Source: Yersinia massiliensis CCUG 53443 (GTDB taxonomy: Bacteria; Pseudomonadota; Gammaproteobacteria; Enterobacterales; Enterobacteriaceae). From it: a stretch of 64,000 bases of DNA. The notes under the pieces were generated by a model. That model was not told where the DNA came from. It searched no databases and worked only from the letters and a program-made list of their open reading frames with translations. Positions 15,726 through 26,189 of this stretch are shown piece by piece; position 1 is the stretch's first letter; the number at the start of each line of letters is the position of its first letter. Where the stretch lies: contig NZ_HE997646.1 in NCBI RefSeq assembly GCF_000312485.1, positions 1-64,000 on the forward strand. The letters run 5' to 3'. A program made the translations under genes and the position numbers.

Positions 15726-18700
15726 ATGTCACAAAAATTTATCAGTATTTTCTTCTCGCTCATGATGCTGATGCCCTTGGCTTATGCAGACCCCGTCACG
15801 CCTATCGCGCTTGAACTGGCAGGTCACACTGAAGCAGACCTCCCGACAATAAAACTCAGCAATGATGAGCTACTTTGGTTAGCGAAAAAAAATAAGCTGA
15901 CAGTGGCTGTCTATCCTCCCGAATATCCCCCGCTGGCATTTAGTAGTCTGACTGGGCGTTATCGGGGGATGAATGCAGATTATTTGGCGCTCTTACAAAG
16001 ATCCCTTAATACTGACATAGAAGTAAAGCGCTACCCTGACCAACAGCAAGCCTTGGCGGCGATAAAATCGCGTGACGTAGATCTTATCCTCACCAAACAG
16101 ACCGACTATATCGCTATCAATAGCCCTTTTATTGTCTCTGAACCGATAGTTCGCTCTTATCCCATGCTGGTGGCGCGGCAAGACGAAACAATGCAGCCGC
16201 TACATACGAATAAACGCGTCAACATTGCTATTTCAGGGGGATTTCCGTCAGAGGAATTTATCAAGCAATCATTTCCTAATGCCAATATTGTTTCTTTTGA
16301 CAGTGAATATCGGGCGTTGGAATCGGTTGTCGAGCGACAAAGCGACTATTTTATTGGCAACAATCTCACCGGCAATATCGTCATGGCGAGGGATTTTCCC
16401 TATACGCTTAGCGTGGTCAAATTCTGGGAAAAACCGCAGATCAGTAACCGCTTCATCGCGTTAGAAAGCGAAAAGCTGCTCATTGATATTATCAATACAT
16501 TCCTCAATGTAGAAAGAGATCAAATTCATAATCATGAAACTCAATTTTGGGTTGATGGTGTTAGCCTCTCACACCTTGCTAAACCACTTCCTCTGACGCC
16601 AAAAGAACAACTCTGGCTACAAAAAAATCCTAAGCTGCGTGTACTCATTAATCCTTACTATGCCCCTTTTACGATGGTGGATGAAAATTTGGAAATCCGG
16701 GGGCTTATTGGCGATATTCTTAATCTTATTCAACTAAAAACAGGCCTGGAATTCGAGCCCATTATCGTCAATTCTAACAGTGAAATGGCTAATATTATGC
16801 GCAAGGGTGATTGGGATATATTGCCCACGACAACCTACAGTTTAGAGCGTGAATATTATCTTTCTTTCACTCACCCTTTTATTGCGACACCATTTGTTGC
16901 AGTTGTCAGAGATAAACCTGATGGCATTACAAAATTATCTGCGGGCATGAAAGTCGCCATACCTGAATACCATACGCTGTATGAGCAGTTAAAAAGTCGA
17001 TATCCCAATATTCAATGGATTAATGTCGATAATAGTAGTGTGGCGCTCAACATGGTGAAAGATGGTCGTGTAGATGCTTCTATCTATAATTTACTGTCTG
17101 CTCGGTATATGATTGACCATTATTATCTCGGAGAATTAAAATATTTCCGTATTGCTGATGATACACCAGCATTAATTAGTTTTGCATTCCCTCGAGGGAA
17201 TACAGAGTTACAACAGATTCTTAATAAATCGCTCGACGATATTCCGCAAAAGGAAATATCACGTCTGGCGGCTAAATGGGCGAAAATGCCTAATGTTAAA
17301 ATTGATACTTGGAATTTATATAACAAACAATTTTACTTGGTCATTGCGTTAGCTGCGCTGTTGATCTTTAGTAGTTTGTTATGGGGGCTTTATCTTTCCC
17401 GCGAAATCCGCATGAGAAAAAAAACACAAGCAGCACTCGAAACTCAACTCAGTTTTCGCCAAACACTCTCTAATGCGATTCCCATGCCAGTTTATGTCAT
17501 ATCACTGGAAGGTGAGTTACAGAGCTATAATAGTGCGTTTACAGATTTCTTTTCACCGGAGATGCGTGAAGAGATCCGCCCATCGTTATTTGATAGCCGC
17601 CACCCACTCGCCAATATCTTCTCAGTCATCCATCATGATATTGAAAAAGGTCTGATACCGGAATCCGTCCTTGCTCATCACTTGGTGCTCAATAACGGCC
17701 AAGAAGAGCGGCATATTGTGCATTGGCTGACCCTTTGCCTTATGCCCGCGAATGTTCCTGCAACCATTATTTGTGGCTGGCAAGATATCACCGAATCGAA
17801 GCAGTTAATGAAAGCGCTTCAGATAGAAAAAGACAAAGCGATACATGCCAATCAGGCAAAAAGCACTTTCTTAGCGAGCATGAGCCATGAAATTCGGACT
17901 CCGATTAGTACCATTATGGGCTTCTTAGAGTTGCTATCTACCCATAAACAATCTCCTGACGAAGATCAAGAATCGATTCAATTAGCCTATGCCACCGCCC
18001 AGCACTTGCTAGGATTAATCGGCGATGTCTTGGACATGGAGAAAATTGAATCCGGCAATTTTGAACTAGCGCCTGAATGGGTCGATGTGGAAGCTTTGAT
18101 AACCAGTACGCTAAGAACATTTGCAGGGCTGGCGAAACAAAAAAATCTCCAGCTCATTTTTGTTAATCGATTAGTGAAAGGGGAATATCTGTGGCTTGAC
18201 CCGCAAGCCCTAAGGCAGATATTAAGTAATTTCCTCAGCAATGCCATTAAATTTACACAACAAGGCAGCATTGAGGTCTGTGTCGAAACACATGCCAAGA
18301 GTAAGATGCAAACTCAATTAATATTGAGCGTGTCGGATACTGGCTCTGGAATCAGCCAACAAGATCAGCAAAAGTTGTTTACACCCTTTAGCCAAACGCA
18401 AGTAGGTAAACAGCAAATGGGGTCCGGCCTCGGTTTGGCAATATGTCGCGAACTGGTCTCACGCATGGGCGGTGAAATTAAGATGCTCAGTGAATTGGGC
18501 CAGGGAACGACCTTAACGGCTACGTTTACGCCGGAGGTTTCGCGTGACGCAGTTATCGCAACACTGACGTCAAAATACGCAACCGAGCTACCTAAAAATC
18601 TTAATATTCTCGTTGCTGATGACCATCCCAACAATCGCCTGCTGTTAAGACGCCAGTTAGATAAGTTGGGATATCATATCGACGAAGCTATAGATGGGGT

Positions 18701-19313
18701 TCAGGCATTAGAATTAATTAAGCGAAATAGCTATGACCTGCTGATTACAGATATCAATATGCCGAATATGGACGGCATTACCCTCACACGCCATATTCGA
18801 GGCTTCAATCAAGATATTGTTATTTGGGGATTAACGGCTAATGCGCAAGCAGAGGAGAAAGAGCGCTGCCTCGCCATAGGGATGAATTTATGTCTCTTTA
18901 AGCCAGTGAATTTGCAACAGTTAGAATCTTCATTACGCTTGATCGATATACGCCAGCCAAGATCTCGATTGGGGGAGCTTATCGATCTCGAATTACTCAA
19001 AACATTAACATTGGGTGATGACAAATTAATGCAGCAAATGTTGACGACTTCTCAAGTGGAAAATGGCAAAGACCTGACATCCGCTAAAGAGGCTGCTCGT
19101 ATAGGAGATTGGGCCGCATTGCAAAATCATTTGCATCGTATTAATGGTTCAGCACAAATTTTAGGGGCTGCTGCCATACTTGCACTTTGTGAACGGTTGG
19201 AAAGTCATGAACCAATGCAGGTTCCAGACCCTATTATCGAAGAAGGATTGCAACAATTGGCGCAGCAACTAACTGAACTTAATGATGAAATAGACTTAAT
19301 GTATCGGGCTTAA
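15726..19313 (+). CDS. evgS: Hybrid sensor kinase EvgS
   Basis: 1195 residues (E. coli 1197). A signal peptide is followed by two periplasmic solute-binding-protein-like (VFT) domains (about 45-270 and 290-520), one TM segment near 538-557, a PAS-like region, then the kinase (SHEIRTP, H721), ATPase (N-box SNFLSNAIKFT, GSGLGLAIC), receiver (LLITDINMPNMDG, D1009) and HPt (HRINGSAQ, H1137). These three phosphorelay residues have the same numbers as in E. coli EvgS. It senses mild acid and ions and relays phosphate His-Asp-His to EvgA D52. Confidence 0.93.
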   Translation: MSQKFISIFFSLMMLMPLAYADPVTPIALELAGHTEADLPTIKLSNDELLWLAKKNKLTVAVYPPEYPPLAFSSLTGRYRGMNADYLALLQRSLNTDIEVKRYPDQQQALAAIKSRDVDLILTKQTDYIAINSPFIVSEPIVRSYPMLVARQDETMQPLHTNKRVNIAISGGFPSEEFIKQSFPNANIVSFDSEYRALESVVERQSDYFIGNNLTGNIVMARDFPYTLSVVKFWEKPQISNRFIALESEKLLIDIINTFLNVERDQIHNHETQFWVDGVSLSHLAKPLPLTPKEQLWLQKNPKLRVLINPYYAPFTMVDENLEIRGLIGDILNLIQLKTGLEFEPIIVNSNSEMANIMRKGDWDILPTTTYSLEREYYLSFTHPFIATPFVAVVRDKPDGITKLSAGMKVAIPEYHTLYEQLKSRYPNIQWINVDNSSVALNMVKDGRVDASIYNLLSARYMIDHYYLGELKYFRIADDTPALISFAFPRGNTELQQILNKSLDDIPQKEISRLAAKWAKMPNVKIDTWNLYNKQFYLVIALAALLIFSSLLWGLYLSREIRMRKKTQAALETQLSFRQTLSNAIPMPVYVISLEGELQSYNSAFTDFFSPEMREEIRPSLFDSRHPLANIFSVIHHDIEKGLIPESVLAHHLVLNNGQEERHIVHWLTLCLMPANVPATIICGWQDITESKQLMKALQIEKDKAIHANQAKSTFLASMSHEIRTPISTIMGFLELLSTHKQSPDEDQESIQLAYATAQHLLGLIGDVLDMEKIESGNFELAPEWVDVEALITSTLRTFAGLAKQKNLQLIFVNRLVKGEYLWLDPQALRQILSNFLSNAIKFTQQGSIEVCVETHAKSKMQTQLILSVSDTGSGISQQDQQKLFTPFSQTQVGKQQMGSGLGLAICRELVSRMGGEIKMLSELGQGTTLTATFTPEVSRDAVIATLTSKYATELPKNLNILVADDHPNNRLLLRRQLDKLGYHIDEAIDGVQALELIKRNSYDLLITDINMPNMDGITLTRHIRGFNQDIVIWGLTANAQAEEKERCLAIGMNLCLFKPVNLQQLESSLRLIDIRQPRSRLGELIDLELLKTLTLGDDKLMQQMLTTSQVENGKDLTSAKEAARIGDWAALQNHLHRINGSAQILGAAAILALCERLESHEPMQVPDPIIEEGLQQLAQQLTELNDEIDLMYRA

Positions 19314-19373
19314 ATAGACCGATTCGGATAAACAGAAAGCATGTTGATTATTGAGATATAGGAAAAGTAGCAT

Positions 19374-20447
19374 ATGAATAAAAACCGGATATCAAAAATT
19401 CTGTTTGGTGTCATGGCCTTTGTTGGCACCATTACATTGATTCCTGCAGCACAAGCATGTACCAGAGCAGTGTATCTAGGGCCGGAAGATTTAGTGATAA
19501 CAGCAAGGTCGATGGATTGGAAAGAAGACCTGCATTCCGATTTGTGGATATTCCCGCGAGGAATGGAACGTACAGGTAATGCTGGACCAAACTCCGTAGT
19601 CTGGACATCAAAATATGGCAGCGTGATCACCGCAGCCTACAATATCGCCAGCACTGACGGTATGAATGAAAAGGGTTTAGTGGTGAACATGTTGTGGTTA
19701 GCTGAATCTCAATATCCAACGCCAGCCCCAGATAAGCCTAACCTTTCACTGGCTGCTTGGGGACAATATGTTCTCGATAATTTTGCCACTGTCGATGAAG
19801 CTGTTAAGACATTAAAAAATGAACCTATTTCCGTATTAACCAGTAAAGTACCGGGTCAAGAAAGGCTGGGGACCATTCATCTCACGCTTTCCGATCCCAG
19901 CGGAGATAGTGCTGTATTTGAATACATTGATGGAAAACTGACGATTCATCACAGCCGAGAGTACCAAGTTGTCACTAACTCGCCGACCTATGACAAACAA
20001 TTAGCCATTGATTCATATTGGCAAAGAATTGGTGGTACTAACATGCTACCGGGCACCAACAGCTCCAGCGATCGTTTTGTTCGGGCACAGTTTTATATTA
20101 ATGCGATCCCAAAATATACGGATAAGCAATTGGCCACAGCAAGTGTGCTGAGTGTTATTCGTTCTGTTTCTGTTCCTTATGGTATCAGTACCCCTGATGA
20201 ACCAAATATTTCTTCCACCCGTTGGAGAACACTCTCGGATCAGAAAAATAAGATTTACTATTTTGAATCCACTCTAATGCCAAATACATTTTGGGTCGAC
20301 TTTAACAAAGTTGATTTTTCAAAATCTGCTGAAGTTAAAAAACTGAAGATAAATACGCCTCAAGCAATTCAGTATACCGGTGATGTTTCTGCACATTTTC
20401 AACCTGCGAAACCCTTTGTATTTGAACCTGTAACACCTTCAGTATAA
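19374..20447 (+). CDS. Secreted Ntn hydrolase, choloylglycine hydrolase / penicillin V acylase family
   Basis: 357 residues. A 28-residue signal peptide ends AAQA, leaving C29 as the mature N terminus and the catalytic nucleophile of this Ntn family. Other family signs are ARSMDWKED (early Arg/Asp), NEKGL, and NSPTYDKQL. Gram-negative members hydrolyse bile salt conjugates poorly and often cleave penicillin V or long-chain acyl-homoserine lactones, so substrate is open. It starts 60 bp after evgS on the same strand and could be in the EvgAS regulon or operon. A strong terminator follows. Confidence 0.82.
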   Translation: MNKNRISKILFGVMAFVGTITLIPAAQACTRAVYLGPEDLVITARSMDWKEDLHSDLWIFPRGMERTGNAGPNSVVWTSKYGSVITAAYNIASTDGMNEKGLVVNMLWLAESQYPTPAPDKPNLSLAAWGQYVLDNFATVDEAVKTLKNEPISVLTSKVPGQERLGTIHLTLSDPSGDSAVFEYIDGKLTIHHSREYQVVTNSPTYDKQLAIDSYWQRIGGTNMLPGTNSSSDRFVRAQFYINAIPKYTDKQLATASVLSVIRSVSVPYGISTPDEPNISSTRWRTLSDQKNKIYYFESTLMPNTFWVDFNKVDFSKSAEVKKLKINTPQAIQYTGDVSAHFQPAKPFVFEPVTPSV

Positions 20448-20450
20448 CGG

Positions 20451-20479
20451 ATTTGAAGGGAGTCACCTTCCCTTCAAAT
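20451..20479. terminator. Bidirectional terminator after the Ntn hydrolase gene
   Basis: Perfect 11-bp stem ATTTGAAGGGA / TCCCTTCAAAT with a 7-nt loop, placed between two convergent genes, with T-rich sequence after it. Confidence 0.75.
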
Positions 20480-20511
20480 TTCAATCTATCAATTATGCGT
20501 CTATTTTAACG

Positions 20512-21162
20512 CTAACGCATTGAATGTATCTCTACCATCACTAAATCTGTTAATCCTGTGACTAGCAATTGCAATGAAAGCGTCACCAGAATAATACCTG
20601 AAATACGCGCCAGCGTATCCATCGCTCCCGTAGAAAGCCGACCATGTAATGGACCTGATACTAAAAAGGTCAACGCAATTGTCGGCGCCATCATTAATAT
20701 CACGGCTGACAGCGTCAACATGCCTTCTAATGTACTATTGTGCGCTGCGGAAGATATCCCTACAGCAATCGTTCCTCCTCCCATCGATAACGGAAATAAC
20801 AACGGCACCACAGCCAGATCACGAAATCGTTTAGGATTATCACTATCTAATGCGTGATTACTTTGCTCTACTTTGGTTCCACGCATCATCAATGGCCAGC
20901 CTTGAAACAGTAAAGCAGCCCCGCCAGTGACGGTTAAAGCGTGTGGGCTTAACCCTAATGCCATCAGCATGTAATTACCCAGCCAAATAACAAAGAGCAT
21001 GATCACGACATATTCAAACGCCACACGCCAAGCTAATCGCTTCAGAATCGTGTTGGGTACACCATCTAAAATAATTGCCGCGGTGGCCATAGTAGCTGGA
21101 GGGCTAAACATTGACAAAAAAGTGATATACAACAATAAAAACTGAAGCAGCCACTGTTCCAT
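20512..21162 (-). CDS. MarC-family (UPF0056) inner-membrane protein
   Basis: 216 residues with about six hydrophobic segments in the MarC pattern: an N-terminal span with MFSPPATMATA (in place of the usual NP), GLSPHALTVTGGAALLFQGW, PLLFPLSMGGGTIAVGISSA, and a C-terminal pair ending RISGIILVTLSLQLLVTGL. The family is widespread and its function is unsettled; an earlier link to multidrug resistance was not confirmed. Single gene, convergent with the hydrolase. Confidence 0.8.
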   Translation of the reverse strand: MEQWLLQFLLLYITFLSMFSPPATMATAAIILDGVPNTILKRLAWRVAFEYVVIMLFVIWLGNYMLMALGLSPHALTVTGGAALLFQGWPLMMRGTKVEQSNHALDSDNPKRFRDLAVVPLLFPLSMGGGTIAVGISSAAHNSTLEGMLTLSAVILMMAPTIALTFLVSGPLHGRLSTGAMDTLARISGIILVTLSLQLLVTGLTDLVMVEIHSMR

Positions 21163-21344
21163 GTTTTTTCCTATAATGTCTTGATGACTGACTGTGAATA
21201 TAACGACACGCTATAACTATATTAAATATACGAGAATATTCCGCGATTCAGCAATGATTAAGTCACGACAGCGAGAATAATACGCTAGCGGTAAGGCGAT
21301 CATAATCATTGTGGTTACCAATGTAATTATTAAAATCTACTATT

Positions 21345-21363
21345 GATAATGATTATCGTTTAC
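21345..21363. promoter_or_regulatory. Candidate Fur box
   Basis: GATAATGATTATCGTTTAC matches the 19-bp Fur consensus at 15 of 19 positions, including a perfect GATAATGAT/TATC core. It lies 183 bp from the marC-like start and about 70 bp before a small GTG-start ORF. Confidence 0.45.
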
Positions 21364-21430
21364 TTTTTGTTTAAATTCAATAGCGCATTATTGGATTAGA
21401 CATTGCATTTATGACTTCGAAGGATCGACG

Positions 21431-21568
21431 GTGAAAGTAATCAGCCTCACAATACCTTTAATTTTTGATAGGTTATGCCTATCTCCGCAGGTAAAGAATG
21501 TAGACGATATCTCTAAGCATCCTTGGGTAAATGAGTCGGTCACTGTTAATCAATCTTCTATTTCCTGA
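21431..21568 (+). CDS. Possible small protein (45 aa), GTG start
   Basis: GTG at 21431 with AAGGA upstream opens 45 codons (begins MKVISLTIPLIFDRLC) before TGA. The N-terminal third is hydrophobic. A Fur-like box lies upstream, so it could be an iron-regulated small protein; it may equally be the degraded end of a lost iron-uptake gene. The rest of the spacer 21163-21620 shows nothing else. Confidence 0.3.
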   Translation: MKVISLTIPLIFDRLCLSPQVKNVDDISKHPWVNESVTVNQSSIS

Positions 21569-21620
21569 AATGCACAGTGATATTCAATCTGTATTATTAA
21601 TAATTTAACCAAGGTTCTTT

Positions 21621-21983
21621 ATGAAAAAGCACTCATTAGCAATTTTTGCCACATTGATTTTATCTGGCTGCGCGACAAAATGGGAGCCATTAAATAATCC
21701 GACACTAACGCTTCAAGAAGCTAAGAAGCTTTGTCATGAAAAAGCACAGGCTCAATACCCCGTCAGAAATGAGGTCGCAACAAGAAGTGTTCAACAGCCG
21801 ACCTATATAAAATGTAATAAAAAAGACGATGGATGCTCTAGCAGTGGCTACAAATCAGATAAAGTCTTAGGTTTTGAGAGCTACGCCATGGATGTAAATG
21901 AAGACAGCAGAAATAGTATGTTTTTAGCTTGCATGGAAACTAACGGGTGGAAAAAACCAAATTGGTTAGATGCGTATCTCTGA
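21621..21983 (+). CDS. Small lipoprotein of unknown function (120 aa)
   Basis: Signal peptide with lipobox LSGC (C17), so a mature lipid-anchored protein of about 104 residues. No Asp follows the Cys (CATK), which predicts sorting to the outer membrane. Mature part has five further cysteines (including KCNKKDDGC), likely disulphide-bonded. Starts after a good spacing from AAGG. Family not recognised; the next gene is a second small lipoprotein, 138 bp on. Confidence 0.7.
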   Translation: MKKHSLAIFATLILSGCATKWEPLNNPTLTLQEAKKLCHEKAQAQYPVRNEVATRSVQQPTYIKCNKKDDGCSSSGYKSDKVLGFESYAMDVNEDSRNSMFLACMETNGWKKPNWLDAYL

Positions 21984-22121
21984 AACATCCACAATGATAT
22001 TCACCATGTCATTTAAGCGATAGAAAACCTCATCACTAATTTAGGTAACATATTGATATGTTACCCACTTAGTTAAATAAGCGAACTGACAAACTCTCTT
22101 CTTGTATGGAAACAAAGCTCA

Positions 22122-22457
22122 ATGATAAGAAAGTCAATATTTGTCACGGCATTGATACTCTCTGGTTGTACGCCCAAACCAACACCTCCTGAAAATTTTA
22201 AGTCACTCAATAATCAACAACTATGCCAAGCTCTTGGATATAACTCAGACAAAGCAGTTGCGACTCTCAGTATATTGAATGAAATATCATCTAGAGGGGA
22301 ATCAATCGATATGGATCAGTGTCATGCACTTGAAATGGCAACCAGAGAACATCCGGTAGATGTTCTTAAAACAGAACCGTGGGATGATTTTTCTCGTCAG
22401 GTAAACAAGAGAATCATGGAGGATATCCAAAAAATGCATCGAGAAGGAAGACTTTAA
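22122..22457 (+). CDS. Small lipoprotein of unknown function (111 aa)
   Basis: A signal peptide with lipobox LSGC (C16) followed by TPKPTPP, again predicting an outer-membrane lipoprotein. The mature part is helical with two cysteines (LCQALGY and DQCHAL), reminiscent of small periplasmic lipoproteins with one disulphide. Related in size and lipobox to the gene upstream but not obviously homologous. Followed by a hairpin terminator. Function unknown. Confidence 0.65.
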   Translation: MIRKSIFVTALILSGCTPKPTPPENFKSLNNQQLCQALGYNSDKAVATLSILNEISSRGESIDMDQCHALEMATREHPVDVLKTEPWDDFSRQVNKRIMEDIQKMHREGRL

Positions 22458-22467
22458 GCATTGTTTT

Positions 22468-22502
22468 CAAATAAATGTATCGGAGAGAGATACATTTATT
22501 TG
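22468..22502 (+). terminator. Hairpin after the second lipoprotein gene
   Basis: Perfect 14-bp inverted repeat CAAATAAATGTATC / GATACATTTATTTG, loop of 7 nt, 10 bp after the stop. AT-rich stem without a long T-run, so it may be a weak terminator. Confidence 0.5.
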
Positions 22503-22582
22503 AATGTAGCATGCTCATCAATATTAGCTATATCTCAGACAATATCATCGTAAATTAATTATTATCAACAAGAGCACCAACG

Positions 22583-22614
22583 AATAAAGTCAGGCAAACT
22601 CGCCTGACTTTATT
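22583..22614. terminator. Bidirectional terminator at the gadC end
   Basis: Perfect 13-bp stem AATAAAGTCAGGC / GCCTGACTTTATT with a 6-nt loop; T-rich on both strands. Sits 28 bp past the gadC stop. Confidence 0.75.
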
Positions 22615-22642
22615 GTATTAAAACACTCGTGGTCAATGAGGG

Positions 22643-24181
22643 TTAATGTACTTTTTTACCATCCACCACGATATGATGTGGAGAACGGGCTCTTGGATGA
22701 ATGAAGAAATGCCCTTTCGGTGCAGTATCTGCTGTAATAGGAACTAACGTCACATTATTCTTATTCCCTTTCTTATCGTGTAGCGCATAAATAATGAAAG
22801 GAATCGCTAATACAACCAAGAAACTAACAGCCAGCAAACCGGCATAAATGTCATTAGCCTCTTTACCTGGCAAGCCAGACGGCGGGAAGAACGATACAAC
22901 AAATGCAGTAATTGAAGTGATTAAGCCAATCGTTGCCACGGTAATCTTAACGGCATTTCCCCCTGGGATATTAAAGGTACGTTTGTTTTCTGGCTGTTTC
23001 CTGATCAACGTAATATAGCCGAGGAACAGCAAGAAATAACTGCACAGATAAATCACGACAGTTAAGGCTAGCGCAATCAGGAAGGACATATTATTACCGC
23101 CCCCCGTATTCGTCAGCACAATCAGCGCGATAGACGTAATCACTAACTGAGAAATAACCAAGGTAACGGGCACACCGTTCTTGTTCATTTTGGCAAAACG
23201 AGCAGGCAAAATACCTTGCTGCGCGGTGACTAACATTCCGCGAGAAGGCCCAACAATCCAAGCCGCAATTTCAGCCAGCACACCTAGCAGTAACAACGCG
23301 GCAATCACACGGATAGCCCACTCAAATCCCGGACCAAAATGATTAATCAGTACGGTAAAGCTCTGCATCACCCCCGCAGATAGGTTTATCTGCTCGTGAG
23401 GAATTACCGCCGCAATAGAAAGCCCACCAACGGAGCTTAAGCAAATCGCAGCAAACATAAGCAGCAACATGGCAAGCGGATAATCGCGACCAGGATTTTT
23501 CATTTCGTTGACATGGGTTGCAGAGGCCTCAACCCCCATATAACTCAAGATGAAAGCAACAAATACGACTAACGTTCCCATACTGGTAAAGTCAGGGAAG
23601 AATGTTGCCGCACTGATTTCAATGGCAACGGGTGCACCTGCGTGTAAATAGAAAATGACTAAAATAACTAATATTGCGGCGGGCAAAAGTATGCCAGCAA
23701 AGAAACCAATTTTCGCAATACGTGCGGTATTTTTAGTACCACCAAATTGGGTGAAAGCCAGTGCCCACAAAATAATCAGCGCGGCGATTGTTTTGACAAC
23801 CGGCTCCTCATTCAATGCTGGCCATTTGAGGATATAAGAAAGTGCACCGAGTACAAAATAGAGCATTGGAATAAAGCCAATGGCGATTTGCAAATAACCA
23901 AAGGAAATGGCAGCAAATCCCCAACGTTCCCCTAATGTTTTAGAAACCCAAGTAAATACCCCACCTTCTTGCCAACCTTCAACTGTCGCCATTTCAGCGG
24001 CGCACAAGCCGACGGGAATAAACCAAAGCAATCCACCTAAAAGTAAGAAGAAAATAAGCGCAAAACCGGAAGTTGCAAAAGTTGGATATTCATAAACCGC
24101 CATCACCATGGATGCTGTTATCGCAAAAAAACCGAGTAGCGATAATTGTTTTGGCGTGGCGCTCGTTTGTGTACTCGCCAT
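22643..24181 (-). CDS. gadC: Glutamate/GABA antiporter GadC
   Basis: 512 residues from the ATG at 24181, which has AGGAGAG eight bases upstream; a longer frame to 24235 adds 18 residues absent from E. coli GadC and is rejected. Twelve TM segments of the APC fold, with family sequences [33 protein letters not shown] and [12 protein letters not shown]. The C-terminal plug ([19 protein letters not shown]) that closes the carrier at neutral pH is present. It exchanges external glutamate for GABA in acid resistance, partner of the adjacent gadB. Confidence 0.95.
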   Translation of the reverse strand: MASTQTSATPKQLSLLGFFAITASMVMAVYEYPTFATSGFALIFFLLLGGLLWFIPVGLCAAEMATVEGWQEGGVFTWVSKTLGERWGFAAISFGYLQIAIGFIPMLYFVLGALSYILKWPALNEEPVVKTIAALIILWALAFTQFGGTKNTARIAKIGFFAGILLPAAILVILVIFYLHAGAPVAIEISAATFFPDFTSMGTLVVFVAFILSYMGVEASATHVNEMKNPGRDYPLAMLLLMFAAICLSSVGGLSIAAVIPHEQINLSAGVMQSFTVLINHFGPGFEWAIRVIAALLLLGVLAEIAAWIVGPSRGMLVTAQQGILPARFAKMNKNGVPVTLVISQLVITSIALIVLTNTGGGNNMSFLIALALTVVIYLCSYFLLFLGYITLIRKQPENKRTFNIPGGNAVKITVATIGLITSITAFVVSFFPPSGLPGKEANDIYAGLLAVSFLVVLAIPFIIYALHDKKGNKNNVTLVPITADTAPKGHFFIHPRARSPHHIVVDGKKVH

Positions 24182-24284
24182 AATCACTCTCCTGAAGAAA
24201 GATAAGCCGATACTCATTGAATATTGCATGAGCATTACGGGGTAGTATTAATTACCACCCCGTAAATTAAGTTATCGAATCGTT

Positions 24285-25685
24285 TTATCCGTGGTTAAAA
24301 CCACTCGCTTCTTCTTCAGTCAGAGGTTTCGTGACTGGGTGGTTTTTGAAATAGTCTAGCGCTCTTTTAATATCATCAATCAACAGGCTTCCGAGGTCGT
24401 AGCTCACCCCATGACGCACCAGAATACGCTGGATAACCAAATCTTCTCGGTTCGCCGGCATGGAATAGGCTGGGACCTGCCAACCGCGAGAGCGTAACTT
24501 ATCGGCCAAGTCATAAAGGTTATATCCACCTAACGCCGCATTATCTTTCAGCTTCCATGCTAATGCTGGGATCCCTTTACTGCTGTCACCATCAAACAGC
24601 ATTTCAAATGGCCCAATATTGCCAATTTCCTCAGCCAAATACTGGGCAGTGGCATAGCAAGCATTATGGATTTTTGCGTACCCTTCACGGCCCAGACGCA
24701 AGAAATTGTAGTACTGCGCAATGATCTGGCCTCCGGGGCGCGAGAAGTTCAGCGCAAAGGTGGGCATGTTGCCGCCAAGGTAATTGACGTTGAAAATGAG
24801 ATCTTCAGGTAAATCAGAGGCTTCACGCCATACAACCCAGCCAGCCCCGAGTGGCGCCAAACCAAATTTATGGCCGGAAGTATTGATAGATTTTACTCTC
24901 GGCAAACGGAAATCCCACTCCAGTTCTGGCGCGCAGAATGGCGCAAGGAAGCCGCCGCTCGCGCCGTCAATATGCATAGGAATATCTAGGCCGGTATCTT
25001 TTTGCAGCTTATCAAGTGCATCACAAACCGCTTTAACCGGTTCGTACTGACAAGTAAAGGTGACGCCAAGTGTCGGCACCACACCGATGGTGTTTTCATC
25101 AACACGCTTGAGCACCTCTTCTGGGCTCATGATCAAACGGTCACCTTCTAACGGAATTTCACGCAATTCAACATCAAAGTAACGGGCAAATTTATGCCAA
25201 CAAATCTGTACTGGCCCACAAATCATGTTCGGTTTATCGGTCGGCAGCCCTTTCGCAGCACGCTTATTTCGCCATTGCCATTTTAATGCTAGCCCTCCTA
25301 ACATCGCGGCTTCAGAGGAGCCAATAGTGGAGCAACCCAAGGTCGTTTCTGGTGTTGGGGAGTTCCACAGATCAGCCAGCATTCGCACGCATCGTGCTTC
25401 AATTTCTGCTGTTTGCGGATATTCATCTTTATCGATCATGTTCTTATCGATCGACAAATCCATTAGTTCACGAATTTCGTCATCGACCCATGTTTGGCAA
25501 AAAGTGGCCAGATTTTGACGAGAATTACCGTCTAACATCAGTTCATCACGAATAGCGCTAAATACATTGCGCGCATTACGTTCTTTCGCTGGGAAAGTAG
25601 ATTTAGGCATCGATTTCGCTAAATCAATAGAAGCATACACATCATCGTTTTCATTGTAGTTAGTAAATACGTTATTTTTATCCAT
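24285..25685 (-). CDS. gadB: Glutamate decarboxylase GadB
   Basis: 466 residues as in E. coli GadA/B. A PLP lysine is in [11 protein letters not shown] (K273 here), with the family's HIDGASGGF and [13 protein letters not shown] motifs. The penultimate residue is His (GFNHG), as needed for the pH-dependent C-terminal autoinhibition. The N-terminal acidic/TM-association segment is also present. Decarboxylates glutamate, consuming a proton; its product GABA leaves through GadC encoded 103 bp downstream. SD CTTAAGG before the ATG. Confidence 0.95.
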   Translation of the reverse strand: MDKNNVFTNYNENDDVYASIDLAKSMPKSTFPAKERNARNVFSAIRDELMLDGNSRQNLATFCQTWVDDEIRELMDLSIDKNMIDKDEYPQTAEIEARCVRMLADLWNSPTPETTLGCSTIGSSEAAMLGGLALKWQWRNKRAAKGLPTDKPNMICGPVQICWHKFARYFDVELREIPLEGDRLIMSPEEVLKRVDENTIGVVPTLGVTFTCQYEPVKAVCDALDKLQKDTGLDIPMHIDGASGGFLAPFCAPELEWDFRLPRVKSINTSGHKFGLAPLGAGWVVWREASDLPEDLIFNVNYLGGNMPTFALNFSRPGGQIIAQYYNFLRLGREGYAKIHNACYATAQYLAEEIGNIGPFEMLFDGDSSKGIPALAWKLKDNAALGGYNLYDLADKLRSRGWQVPAYSMPANREDLVIQRILVRHGVSYDLGSLLIDDIKRALDYFKNHPVTKPLTEEEASGFNHG

Positions 25686-26189
25686 GATCTCACCCTTAAG
25701 GAGAATGTATTAAATATTAATGTATTGACTGATACGATCCGAAAAAATTATCTTTCTTTCAGAACGATGTGGCAGGATTTCATTTTTAGCCTACACAATC
25801 ATTGATGACTCTTTATGCTAGCTACAGAGTCATGTTCAACAACATTAAATGTATTACAAAAAGCTCAGAATGCCAGAATTCTTACTCATTTTGAGGTATT
25901 TTAATTTAACCAACTGTTTTTAATCATTTATTTTATTGAATTTTATTATCCATAACACGGATTAATTCTATTGGTGAAAATGTCATTTGTTACGTAATAG
26001 TAAAAGTTTTCAAATAATTAAATTAATAAAAAATTCACCGAAAACGCTAAAAACAAATGATTTACAATCGTCATCATCAGGAAAGTCATCATATTTGTTA
26101 TGTTTTTTATTGATACCAAGTACAGGGAATATGGTAGTGTGCTTCTCTATCCTATATTTTTTATCGTCTATCAATAATCAGAAGAAACC
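25686..26189. other. AT-rich divergent spacer upstream of gadB
   Basis: About 500 bp between gadB and a divergent methyltransferase gene. It must carry the gadB promoter. No GadE box or other operator could be recognised with confidence. An apparent ORF from 25987 overlaps the downstream gene in another frame and is not supported. Confidence 0.5.

Noticed and set aside
19374-20447. Reading C29 of the Ntn hydrolase as a lipoprotein cysteine
   Set aside because: The sequence before it (PAAQAC) is a type I signal cleavage site and C29 is the expected catalytic nucleophile; no L at the lipobox -3 position.
25686-26189. GadE box in the gadB promoter
   Set aside because: No stretch matches the 20-bp GadE consensus well enough by eye.
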